The notes beneath the pieces were generated by a model. It saw only the letters and a program-made list of their open reading frames with translations. It did no database searches and was not told the DNA's origin. The translations under genes and the position numbers were made by a program. DNA of 64,000 nucleotides from an uncultured Desulfuromonadales bacterium (GTDB lineage: Bacteria > Desulfobacterota > Desulfuromonadia > Geobacterales > Pseudopelobacteraceae). Positions 10,445 to 19,236 of the stretch are shown one piece after another; the stretch's first letter is position 1, and the number at the start of each line of letters is the position of its first letter. Location of the stretch: assembly GCA_903868145.1 (NCBI GenBank), contig CAIPTY010000083.1, positions 45,760-109,759 of the forward strand, given 5' to 3'.

Positions 10445-12928
10445 ATGCCCCGCTTGACCATCTTCAAAAAAATCATTGCCGTTACCCTGCTGCTCTCACT
10501 GCTGCCGCTGCTGGTGTCGTCGCTGATCCTGCTGTCGAACCTCGAATCCGTCAACAGCCGCCTGACGGGGGAGATTGCGGACACGTCCGACATCCAGGCC
10601 GCTGAGTCCCTGCAGATGCGTGCTCAGCATGTGGCGGAGACTATTGCCGATTTCCTCCATCAGTGCGAAAGCGACCTGCTGTACCTCGCACGTACCCCGC
10701 TGGAGAAACAGAATCTGCTCAACTTCCACACAACCCGGCGGGCCGAGATATGGAAACGGTTCGGCGCAACCGAGGAAATCAGGGAATTTGTGCCGCTCTA
10801 CCGATCGATTGCCTTTATCGATGCACGCGGCAGGGAACAGCTCGTTATCAGGGATGGCAATCTCGTTGCGGAAAAAGATTTGCGTGATGTGTCCATACCG
10901 GCAGGCACCGAATTCAGGAGTGAGGATTATTTCAGCCGGATCAGAAAATTGAGACAGGGAGACATCTACGTTTCTCATTTGACCGGCTTCCATGTCTCGA
11001 AACAGGAACAACTGGCAGGGAAGGCCGATCCGGAAAGCGCATTCAATGGCGCAGTCTACGACGGCGTGATCCGGTTCGGCACTCCGCAATTTGACACTAA
11101 AGGGGCTTTCAAAGGAATGGTGGTGATCTCGCTTGACCACCAGCACCTGATGGAGTTTACCCAGCATATCGATCCAGGCCGCAATTTTTCCACCGTTTTC
11201 CCCTCCTACAAGAGCGGCAACTACGCCTTCCTCTTCGACGATGAGGGGTGGATCATCACCCACCCGAAATACTGGGACATCCGCGGCCTTGATCGTGAAG
11301 GCAAACCGGTTCCGGCTTACCGGGCGGACTCATCTCAGAAAGACATCGATGCCGGGAAAATTCCCTTCAACCTCGACCAGGCCGGTTTTATCCATCCCAA
11401 CTATCCGAAGGTTGCGGCTGAGATCAGGAAACGCAAGACCGGTTACGTGGATATTACCAACGTCGGAGGCGCAAAAAAGATAATGTCCTTTGCCTCGATT
11501 CCCTACGACACAGGTGATTACAGCAGACATGGCGTTTTCGGCGGCGTGACCATCGGTTTCCAGGTCGATCAGTTTCATGATGCGGCCCGCAAGGGAAGCC
11601 GTCTGATCAACCGCGAACTACGCCAGCATCGCACCCTGAGTGCGTTCATCCTGCTCGCTACCGCGCTGGCCGCAGCCTTTTCCGCCTGGGTTCTTTCACG
11701 CGGCATTACACGGCCACTGCGTCAGTTGATCGATGGAGCCCGTCGTCTGGCAGAAGGCGACACCCGCAGCAGTGTCAGCGTTTCTTCAACCGATGAGCTC
11801 GGTGAATTGGCGGCCACCTTCAACATCATGTCCAAAGAGCTGGAAATCCGTAAGACCAGCCTGCTATCAACCCTTGATGAACTGAGACGTTCGCGTCTCG
11901 ACATCATCGACGAGAGAAACTTCAGGGAGAGTATCCTTGAAAGTATCTCCAGCGCCATCGTAACATTCTCCTCCGATGGCCTGCTTACCTTCATAAACGG
12001 CACCGGCAGGTTTTTTCTCGGGAGCAGGATCAGCGTTGGCATGCATTACCGGGATGTTTTCACAGGCTGGGAAGATATGGAACAGCGTACTGAGCGCGTG
12101 ATGACGCAACACAATTACGGACGACAGGCCCTGTATATCGAACGTCCAAACGGTATGACCCATTTTGATGTCGGTTTTTTCCCCATCGGCAGGGATGCCG
12201 AACGCGGCCTGACAGTCACCATGCGTAACGAGACCGAAAAGGAGAAACTGCGCGAAGAGATGATGCGGCTCGACCGGCTGGCCTCACTGGGCAAACTTTC
12301 GGCCGGTATTGCCCATGAGGTACGAAACCCGCTGACCGGCATATCACTGCTTCTGGATGATCTGCATGACAACGCAAACCTGGCGGCCAACGATCAGGAT
12401 ATGATAAAGAAGGCCCTGGCGGAGATCGAACGTGTTGAGCGACTGATAAGCGCGCTGCTGAACTATTCGTCACCGACACGGGCCGACTTCCGCATGAGCG
12501 ATCTGAATGCTGTGGTCAATGACACTATTCTGCTCATGCGGCGGCAAAGCGAGCGGCAGCGGGTCGCTATCAGGTTCGATGCGGGGAACCTGCCTTCATT
12601 CCGCTTTGATCCGGAAAAGATCAAGCAGGCGGTGCTGAACATCATGAAAAATGCCCTTGAAGTTTTACCCGACAGCGGAGAAATTCACGTTACCACTACC
12701 CTGAACAGTGAGAACGTAGTTCTGGAAATCTCGGACAATGGCCCCGGTATCCGTGACGATGATCTCCCGCTGATCTTCGAGCCTTTCTTTACCCGAAAGG
12801 GCGCCGGAACAGGTCTGGGGCTCTCGATCACCCAGCGGATCATCGAGGAACATCACGGCCGGATCAGCGCTGAAAGTCCGCCTGAAACCGGAACGGTTTT
12901 CAGGCTGGAATTGCCGCTGACAAGCTGA
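10445..12928 (+). CDS. Membrane sensor histidine kinase (Cache-like periplasmic sensor, HAMP, PAS, HisKA, HATPase)
   Basis: MPRLTIFKKIIAVTLLLSLLPLLVSSLI...GNYAFLFDDEGWIITHPKYW...SRGITRPLRQLIDGARRLAEGDT...LGKLSAGIAHEVRNPLTGISLLL...FFTRKGAGTGLGLSITQRII. Confidence 0.93.
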   Translation: MPRLTIFKKIIAVTLLLSLLPLLVSSLILLSNLESVNSRLTGEIADTSDIQAAESLQMRAQHVAETIADFLHQCESDLLYLARTPLEKQNLLNFHTTRRAEIWKRFGATEEIREFVPLYRSIAFIDARGREQLVIRDGNLVAEKDLRDVSIPAGTEFRSEDYFSRIRKLRQGDIYVSHLTGFHVSKQEQLAGKADPESAFNGAVYDGVIRFGTPQFDTKGAFKGMVVISLDHQHLMEFTQHIDPGRNFSTVFPSYKSGNYAFLFDDEGWIITHPKYWDIRGLDREGKPVPAYRADSSQKDIDAGKIPFNLDQAGFIHPNYPKVAAEIRKRKTGYVDITNVGGAKKIMSFASIPYDTGDYSRHGVFGGVTIGFQVDQFHDAARKGSRLINRELRQHRTLSAFILLATALAAAFSAWVLSRGITRPLRQLIDGARRLAEGDTRSSVSVSSTDELGELAATFNIMSKELEIRKTSLLSTLDELRRSRLDIIDERNFRESILESISSAIVTFSSDGLLTFINGTGRFFLGSRISVGMHYRDVFTGWEDMEQRTERVMTQHNYGRQALYIERPNGMTHFDVGFFPIGRDAERGLTVTMRNETEKEKLREEMMRLDRLASLGKLSAGIAHEVRNPLTGISLLLDDLHDNANLAANDQDMIKKALAEIERVERLISALLNYSSPTRADFRMSDLNAVVNDTILLMRRQSERQRVAIRFDAGNLPSFRFDPEKIKQAVLNIMKNALEVLPDSGEIHVTTTLNSENVVLEISDNGPGIRDDDLPLIFEPFFTRKGAGTGLGLSITQRIIEEHHGRISAESPPETGTVFRLELPLTS

Positions 12929-12942
12929 TCAAAAGGATAACC

Positions 12943-14325
12943 ATGGAAAAGATACTGATCATTGATGACGAGTCTTTTATCTGTGAAAACGTCGAACGCA
13001 TCCTGGGTGATGAAGGGTATCGGGTCTGTTCGGCTGCAACAGGCAGTTCGGCCCGTGAAGTCGTTCTGGCAAACGATATCGACCTTGCCCTACTCGACCT
13101 GAATCTGGGAACGGAAAACGGTATTGATGTTCTGAAGAGCCTCAAGGAGATCGATCCCGAACTGCTGGTGATCATCATAACCGGATATGGTTCGGTGGAG
13201 AGCGCCGTGGATGCCCTTAAACTGGGTGCTTTCCACTACATGAAAAAACCTTTTAAAGCTGATGCTTTGAGGATAATAGTTAAACTTGCACTTCAGACAC
13301 AGACACTCAAACGCGAGGTGCGAAACCTCAAACGCACCGATGGTTTTCATGCGGGCGGTTTTCCCATGATCGGGATCAGCAAGGCATTCGGAGAGGTTGT
13401 TGACCAGGTGCGCGAGATCGCCCGGATCCCCTCCACCGTGCTGATAACGGGAGAATCGGGCACCGGCAAGGAACTGGTTGCCCGGGCCATCCATGATATT
13501 TCGGATCGCAAGGACGCCGCTTTTGTGGCTATCAATTGCGCCTCACTGCCGGCCAGCCTGCTCGAAAGCGAGCTGTTCGGCCATGAAAAGGGTTCCTTCA
13601 CCAATGCAACCAGCCGCAAACCGGGCTTGTTTGAGGAGGCCCATCTGGGCACGATCTTTCTGGACGAGATCGGTGAAATGGATATGACCATGCAGGCCAA
13701 ACTGCTGCGGGTCTTGCAGGAGCGCACCATGCGCCGGGTGGGTGGTCTCAAGGATATCGCCATTGATGTACGGGTTATTGCCGCCACCAATCGTAACGTG
13801 CAGGACAGAATCACCAAGGGGACGTTTCGCGAAGATCTCTTCTACCGGCTCAATGTTTTTCCGATTCACATCCCGCCGCTTCGTGAACGAAAGGACGACA
13901 TACCCCCCCTGGCAACGTATTTTCTTGACAACTTCAGCAGGGCTTTCGGGCGTGACTTCCACAAAATTTCACCGGAAGCATCCGAGCTCATGTCCCGCTA
14001 TACGTGGCCGGGAAATATTCGCGAACTGAGAAACGTCATTGAGCGCATCTGCATCATGAGGCATGGCCCCGCCCTCCTCTCCGAGGATCTTCCCCAGGAG
14101 ATTCGTGGCGCTGCCAGGAGCGAATTCGCTGAAGTAAATTCCGGAACATCACAGATCCCCCACCTCCGGGATGATTGCGGACTTGAAGAAGCGGTAATGG
14201 AATTTGAAAAGGCCCTTATCAGTCAGGCTCTGAAAAAGTCAGCCAACAATGTGCTTAAAACCGCATCCATCCTCAAAATCCCTCGGGGAACCCTGCGCTA
14301 TAAGATGGATAAGTACGGGTTGTAA
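12943..14325 (+). CDS. Sigma54-dependent response regulator (NtrC/DctD family)
   Basis: Receiver (MEKILIIDDESFICENVERIL), AAA+ Walker A GESGTGKELVARAIH, GAFTGA-equivalent loop HEKGSFTNATS, Walker B GTIFLDEIGEM, C-terminal Fis-type HTH. Confidence 0.95.
   Translation: MEKILIIDDESFICENVERILGDEGYRVCSAATGSSAREVVLANDIDLALLDLNLGTENGIDVLKSLKEIDPELLVIIITGYGSVESAVDALKLGAFHYMKKPFKADALRIIVKLALQTQTLKREVRNLKRTDGFHAGGFPMIGISKAFGEVVDQVREIARIPSTVLITGESGTGKELVARAIHDISDRKDAAFVAINCASLPASLLESELFGHEKGSFTNATSRKPGLFEEAHLGTIFLDEIGEMDMTMQAKLLRVLQERTMRRVGGLKDIAIDVRVIAATNRNVQDRITKGTFREDLFYRLNVFPIHIPPLRERKDDIPPLATYFLDNFSRAFGRDFHKISPEASELMSRYTWPGNIRELRNVIERICIMRHGPALLSEDLPQEIRGAARSEFAEVNSGTSQIPHLRDDCGLEEAVMEFEKALISQALKKSANNVLKTASILKIPRGTLRYKMDKYGL
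14305..14325 (+). repeat. Left att core of element 1 (last codons of sigma54 regulator)
   Basis: ATGGATAAGTACGGGTTGTAA identical to 20611-20631. Confidence 0.85.
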
Positions 14326-14373
14326 TAGTTTATGTATCTGAAATATATATACTTTTTATCAAGTTACTGTCAA

Positions 14374-14392
14374 TAGGTACTAAATAGGTTCT
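14374..14392 (+). repeat. Putative integrase arm-type sites, left end of element 1
   Basis: TAGGTACTAAATAGGTTCT; near-identical TAGGTACTAACTAGGTACT at 20658-20676. Confidence 0.6.
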
Positions 14393-14427
14393 ATCAGATA
14401 TGTGTATGCAGTAAAGAGGGCGGCAAC

Positions 14428-14682
14428 ATGATAAAGACAAGGGTATTCATTCAGACAGTTGAAAACAACAGCGTGCTGGATGCTTCGATATTTGACGCCC
14501 TTACCCTTTCGACAAGAGCCTCGAATGTCATGAGGAATTACGGAATAGAAACCGTTCGTGACCTGGTCACCATTGTCGGCTCACATAATAACTGGCTCAC
14601 CAAGTTGCAGAACTGCGGCAAGGCCACTACTGCGGAAATAGCGAAAGCAATGGAGTCGGCGGGGTTTAGGTATACGGGCTAG
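14428..14682 (+). CDS. Small stand-alone RNA polymerase alpha-CTD-like protein
   Basis: IFDALTLSTRASNVMRNYGIETVRDLVTIVGSHNNWLTKLQNCGKATTAEIAKAMESAGF aligns by eye to E. coli RpoA CTD ([55 protein letters not shown]). Confidence 0.75.
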   Translation: MIKTRVFIQTVENNSVLDASIFDALTLSTRASNVMRNYGIETVRDLVTIVGSHNNWLTKLQNCGKATTAEIAKAMESAGFRYTG

Positions 14683-14745
14683 TAGCTTTTCAATTTTAAA
14701 AAACATGTTTGACTTCAACGCTAGTAATGATATAAGAACGAAAAT

Positions 14746-14955
14746 ATGGCATTTATAAAAAACAACATACGATTTCTGATTTATGGTGTTGGATCTCTTA
14801 TCAGCATTTTCCCTCAAGTCGAGGGGAGAAAGCCAACGGTAAGAACCTATAGACCTGCCAAAACCGTTGAAGAAGCTTTTAGGGGTGACTGGGCACGTCT
14901 TGGCGTTGACATGAACAAAGCCGTTAAAAAAGTCATGCAGAATGACAAAGCATAA
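14746..14955 (+). CDS. Hypothetical small protein, overlaps start of DUF2335 gene
   Basis: MAFIKNNIRFLIYGVGSLISIFPQVEGRKPTVRTYRPAKTVEEAFRGDWARLGVDMNKAVKKVMQNDKA; overlap with 14942 suggests translational coupling. Confidence 0.6.
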   Translation: MAFIKNNIRFLIYGVGSLISIFPQVEGRKPTVRTYRPAKTVEEAFRGDWARLGVDMNKAVKKVMQNDKA

Positions 14956-15361
14956 CATTCCGTCCAATCCCAATAAGCACAAACAATCCCCCGCACATAT
15001 TCAAGTTAACCACGTCCAGGCTTCTACTTTTTCGGGGCCTCTGCCACCTCCTGAAATCATGGAAGGCTACAATCGCATTGTGCCGAACGCTGCCGAACGA
15101 ATAATAGCGGTTTTCGAGACAGAGGTTAAACATCGCCATGAGCTTGAACGACTGCAAGCAATCGGCGACGAAAAGGATAGATCTCGTTCTTTGTCTCTTG
15201 TGTTCAGCGGTCAGATATTTGGTTTCTTACTCGCGCTTGCCTTTATCGTATCAGGGGCTTTCCTTATTTTTCACGATAAACAGATATCAGGCACAGTAAT
15301 CAGCACGACTGCCATGCTTGGTATTGTAGCCGCGTTTCTAAGGTCTAAAAAGAAAGTTTGA
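14942..15361 (+). CDS. DUF2335-type membrane protein
   Basis: GPLPPPEIMEGYNRIVPNAAERIIAVFETEVKHRHELE followed by two hydrophobic helices. Confidence 0.8.
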   Translation: MTKHNIPSNPNKHKQSPAHIQVNHVQASTFSGPLPPPEIMEGYNRIVPNAAERIIAVFETEVKHRHELERLQAIGDEKDRSRSLSLVFSGQIFGFLLALAFIVSGAFLIFHDKQISGTVISTTAMLGIVAAFLRSKKKV

Positions 15362-15438
15362 TCTCGCGCACGCGCGCGTACATCCCAACCAGATGCTTCT
15401 CTTCCGTTTTATCGTCTTCTGCTAACGGGACGGAAGAT

Positions 15439-15467
15439 CACCGGGGGCCGTTGATTCACCCCCGGTG
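15439..15467. terminator. Hairpin between convergent genes
   Basis: CACCGGGGG-ccgttgattca-CCCCCGGTG, perfect 9-bp stem between DUF2335 (+) and KilA-N (-) genes. Confidence 0.6.
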
Positions 15468-15492
15468 CATCTTTCTGTTATGTGATGGGGCA

Positions 15493-16257
15493 TTAGTCTG
15501 GAGCGGGTAATAGTTTCGGCAAAAATTGCAGGGCTTTTGGGTCTTTATCTTTAAAATATTGGACTGCTTTGTTAGGCATCCAAGTATCTCTAAAGTATAG
15601 CCTAAAATCAGTAAGAACATCATTGAGGTAAAGTTTGGCATACACAACACGACCATCATCAAATCTGTGTGCATACGTAGGAAGGGAGTCCGTGTCTATG
15701 TTTTTAACATCTCTCAGCCACTTGCAGAACATTCTGCCTGTTGAAATATCTGGAGCCATATCATCTGGAATAGTGTATCCGGCTGATTCAAGTGGCGCGA
15801 TCAAGCCGAAAATCATTTCATTCAACATTGAAAAATGTGTCGGGGGGATTGCTGTCCTATTGGCGATGTATCTTTGGATATGGTACGGCAGTCCGGCTGG
15901 TTTTGCGGTCCCATTTGCCCACTCTCGCACCCATTTTGACACTTGGACTGCAAACTTAGGAGAACACCATTGGCCAAGATTTATTGCAACGTCTGGATGT
16001 ACCCATGTTCCTTTTAGGTCGTTTGAACCACCCGTAACTGATTGAACTAACTCCGTTATGGGAATTCCCATAGACCCAGATAGTTCTTCTAAAAACTCTT
16101 GGGTGTTTTTTAACCGAGAATAGTCGGCAAATAATTTACCCACAGCTTTACACATAGCAGTTGCATTAACGTAGCCGTCGATTGCCCTTTGATTTATGAG
16201 CGTGTTTTCTACTTCGTGGGGTATTAGGGCTAGTTCAAGCTGGGTAGGTTTTTTCAT
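15493..16257 (-). CDS. KilA-N domain phage-type protein, P63C-like C-terminus
   Basis: NQRAIDGYVNATAMCKAVGKLFADYSRLKNTQEFLEELS...GGSNDLKGTWVHPDVAINLGQWCSPKFAVQVSKWVREW. Confidence 0.85.
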   Translation of the reverse strand: MKKPTQLELALIPHEVENTLINQRAIDGYVNATAMCKAVGKLFADYSRLKNTQEFLEELSGSMGIPITELVQSVTGGSNDLKGTWVHPDVAINLGQWCSPKFAVQVSKWVREWANGTAKPAGLPYHIQRYIANRTAIPPTHFSMLNEMIFGLIAPLESAGYTIPDDMAPDISTGRMFCKWLRDVKNIDTDSLPTYAHRFDDGRVVYAKLYLNDVLTDFRLYFRDTWMPNKAVQYFKDKDPKALQFLPKLLPAPD

Positions 16258-16449
16258 TTGGAATCCTCCTTTTTAATGGGAGGAATATTAACACAAGTCA
16301 AGTTCCAAGGATAGTTCGATTTTTTTATTCACATAACAATCATCTAACCCGCCTTCACTGCATTTCAATAATCAATCCCACACAAAAAATATTCCTCCTC
16401 AAAATAACCGGCGGCTAATTAATTATTCCCCGAATCCACGTGTCATTGT

Positions 16450-16785
16450 GTGTCACACATTGACCACATTGGTTTAACTATGACCGACCTTCACAAACTA
16501 TGGAAAGCATATTGGAAGGCGGATCGGAAATGGTGGGACACTTGGGACTACTTAGACCCCCGCGCAAAACGGCCATCAGGACAGCCAGAATATCCCGACG
16601 AGCTCAGGCACATGACATGCGGGGCAAAGACCAGGGCAGGAACACCATGCAAGCGCAAAGACCTTTACAACAGCGGACGGTGCCGACTTCACGGTGGATT
16701 GTCAACCGGCCCAAGGACAAAGCGGGGGAAGCGTCGAGTCCGATACAACGCGAGAAAGAAAACAGAGCCCATGATGACCGGGTAA
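16450..16785 (+). CDS. HGGxSTGP motif small protein (mobile-element associated)
   Basis: CGAKTRAGTPCKRKDLYNSGRCRLHGGLSTGPRTKRGKRRVRYNARKK. Confidence 0.75.
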   Translation: MSHIDHIGLTMTDLHKLWKAYWKADRKWWDTWDYLDPRAKRPSGQPEYPDELRHMTCGAKTRAGTPCKRKDLYNSGRCRLHGGLSTGPRTKRGKRRVRYNARKKTEPMMTG

Positions 16786-17021
16786 AAACTAACATACTAA
16801 CATATCGAGCCCTGCATCAGAAATGTTGCGGGGTTTTTTTGCGTCAAAGTCCATGAACACCATACAATACCTTACAATATTGTCTCCTTCTGGTAAAATT
16901 CATGCTTCAAAATGCTTCAATTTACGTTGAAAAATATTGAAAGTTTCGGCGCTGATTTTGGCAATATAAAACCGCAGGGGAGCGCATAAATACTGAGCTG
17001 GGATACCATGTTATGAGGCTG

Positions 17022-17660
17022 TTAGACAGTGGTTATTTTTTTCAAATCCCTTAGGATTCTCTCGATGGTACTGAATTTGACAGGTGTTTGCTTACCAATG
17101 AATGTCACTTCTTTTTGGTTTTCGTCAACATAAGAAACGTTGCCGCTCACGCCATACTTTTTGAACTTGTTTATAATATCATTAACAGTAATGACTTTAC
17201 GATTTTCTCCAATTAGATCATCAAGCGCCGTTTGAACAGCCTCTGTTGTGTCAAAACTCCTTTTCGTACGGGGTTTACGGGTTCCGTCCTTCATTTTTTT
17301 ACTATGAGCTGCTAGGGGCTCCATGAGTCGAGTACCCATAACAGGAAGAGTTAAGCCTATATTAAGGCCAAGTAGAAATACGTCCTGCATGAACCCGTGA
17401 ACGTCTTTTAAATATGCTTCTTGAGGATGAGGGCCAGGGTATTGTTTTTGGAATTGGCGAATATGAGAGAGGGCAAGTATGGTGCTAATCTGGTAATGAT
17501 CAAGTTGGTATAGGTGTTCCATTACTCGGTGAAATGTATCAGCGGGGATTTGAGAGGCTTTCAGAAGGCAGTCTTCAATAGCTTCGGGGCGCAAGTAAGG
17601 AGAAATTACACTGTAGAAAAATTGATCCAGTGATACAAGTTCGCTGTCGGTGATCTTCAT
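17022..17660 (-). CDS. Hypothetical protein with basic C-terminal half
   Basis: 212-aa ORF, plausible coding composition; no family recognised. Confidence 0.6.
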   Translation of the reverse strand: MKITDSELVSLDQFFYSVISPYLRPEAIEDCLLKASQIPADTFHRVMEHLYQLDHYQISTILALSHIRQFQKQYPGPHPQEAYLKDVHGFMQDVFLLGLNIGLTLPVMGTRLMEPLAAHSKKMKDGTRKPRTKRSFDTTEAVQTALDDLIGENRKVITVNDIINKFKKYGVSGNVSYVDENQKEVTFIGKQTPVKFSTIERILRDLKKITTV

Positions 17661-17750
17661 ACCGCTCTCCTAACGGCTCCAAGTTAATCCGGGGCAGGCT
17701 GGTGGAGTGCCAGCTTTTCGAGTGGCCGCCCTAGCCCCGGAAAGTGAAAA

Positions 17751-18110
17751 TTACAACAGCCGCCTGTAATCACAATGCAGGTTTTCAGCAAGTTTCCTTG
17801 CTCTGTCCTTACCAATGATCCGCTTGCCCCGCTCAATCTCACTGATATGCCGCTGCGGTATTCCAGTCAGTTCGGCAAGCTGTGTCTGCGTCAAGCCTTC
17901 CCTGTGACGGTACCCGCTGATAAGAGTACCCGCTTCATTGTCCTTGAACTCGGGGAAGGCCTGGTGCCAGGGGATACTATCCGAAGACTCAGAGAGGCCA
18001 ATCTGGGCGGCATATCTGCGAAGTTCCTGAAGCTTCTTGGCTGGCCCTGCAAAATGGACTGTTTCAGTACGGTGCTTTTTCGTGCGTTCCAACATACGTG
18101 ACCTCCACAA
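17751..18110 (-). CDS. XRE-family antitoxin (HigA-like)
   Basis: GTLISGYRHREGLTQTQLAELTGIPQRHISEIERGKRIIGKDRARKLAENLHCD HTH; overlaps upstream toxin gene. True start may be internal to the ORF. Confidence 0.82.
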   Translation of the reverse strand: MWRSRMLERTKKHRTETVHFAGPAKKLQELRRYAAQIGLSESSDSIPWHQAFPEFKDNEAGTLISGYRHREGLTQTQLAELTGIPQRHISEIERGKRIIGKDRARKLAENLHCDYRRLL

Positions 18111-18342
18111 GCTTTACTTTCTTGTCGCATTCTTCCCATACAGCAACATACGTCGGATTACCCTTTTTCAAGTGACAATGATGCCTCCCGCCTGTCAACT
18201 TCCCATAATTAGGCCAATCACCACGGACAGGGCCACCAGCTTCAATATCATCTATGAGGGCGTACAATATTTGTCTGACGGGCTTTGAAAGCTTGGCTTT
18301 CTGCTTCTGAGCGCTGCGGGTCATATTGACTACCCATGGCAT
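18064..18342 (-). CDS. RelE/HigB-like toxin
   Basis: KLSKPVRQILYALIDDIEAGGPVRGDWPNYGKLTGGRHHCHLKKGNPTYVAVWEECDKKVKLVEVTYVGTHEKAPY immediately upstream of XRE antitoxin. Confidence 0.82.
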   Translation of the reverse strand: MPWVVNMTRSAQKQKAKLSKPVRQILYALIDDIEAGGPVRGDWPNYGKLTGGRHHCHLKKGNPTYVAVWEECDKKVKLVEVTYVGTHEKAPY

Positions 18343-18345
18343 AAA

Positions 18346-18567
18346 TTATACCTTTCTTGTGTATAGTTCAAGTACATTTTCGGGGTATAGTGTCTGCCCG
18401 ATTTCGGACGCCAATGAAATACAATCACTCAGCAACCAACAAATTTGCCCAATCGTTTTTTTACCACCGTCAGGACGGGTTGCCGAAAGTTCATATGCCG
18501 CTATCAGAAGTGCATAGAGGTGGTCGAACTCTAAGCTGATATCTGGAAGTTCTTTTTTATCGCTCAT
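18346..18567 (-). CDS. Hypothetical small protein in element 1 operon
   Basis: 73 aa; 4-bp overlap with 18564-18794. Confidence 0.5.
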   Translation of the reverse strand: MSDKKELPDISLEFDHLYALLIAAYELSATRPDGGKKTIGQICWLLSDCISLASEIGQTLYPENVLELYTRKV

Positions 18568-18794
18568 GCCACACCTCCCCGGCCGAGGTTGTCGGAAATT
18601 TTTTCCAAGTCATCAAGCGGCTCCCGCATACCCAGCGCAAGGTTATCCAACAGAATGTCCAAACCAGAAGGATCATTACTATTGATCAATAAGGTTGACA
18701 GAGTCTCTATCCCGGAGGCTTGCATGCGTAACTTATGATGGATTTTAGAAAGCCGGTTTTGAATACTTTCTTCTGGGGGTATTTGGGTTTTCAT
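18564..18794 (-). CDS. Hypothetical small protein in element 1 operon
   Basis: 76 aa; 4-bp overlaps with both neighbours. Confidence 0.5.
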   Translation of the reverse strand: MKTQIPPEESIQNRLSKIHHKLRMQASGIETLSTLLINSNDPSGLDILLDNLALGMREPLDDLEKISDNLGRGGVA

Positions 18795-19153
18795 GCTTCA
18801 CCTCCAGAAAACACCTTAATCTTTTCAACAATCGTGTGCACATCAGACCATGTTCCTGGGTTGCCCCAATTAAAGGGGTCATTGCCCTCCAAGGCCCTGT
18901 ACAGATCATGCTTGCCCCTAACATAACAAACCGTATCAAACAACTGATCAATATCCTTTTGCGTGGTGTGCCTGCCTACTATGATAGACGGTCTACGGGC
19001 GTTAGTGTCATCATCTTGGGGGAAACATGTGGTATGGGTATTGGCCTCTAGATGATGGAAAATAATTCTAACGCCGTGAAGATAGGTTTCTTCCTGCTGA
19101 CTAAAATCTGCCGTGCCTACCGTAAAGTCTGTTGTGTCCAGCGCCTTTTCCAT
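18791..19153 (-). CDS. Hypothetical protein in element 1 operon
   Basis: 120 aa; 4-bp overlap with downstream ORF. Confidence 0.5.
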   Translation of the reverse strand: MEKALDTTDFTVGTADFSQQEETYLHGVRIIFHHLEANTHTTCFPQDDDTNARRPSIIVGRHTTQKDIDQLFDTVCYVRGKHDLYRALEGNDPFNWGNPGTWSDVHTIVEKIKVFSGGEA

Positions 19154-19236
19154 GATACTCTCCTTCGTGAGTGTGGTTCCCCCTAAGGGGTGCTACTTGG
19201 CCCTTCACCTGTTCGCGCAAGTGAGGGGCTTTTTCA

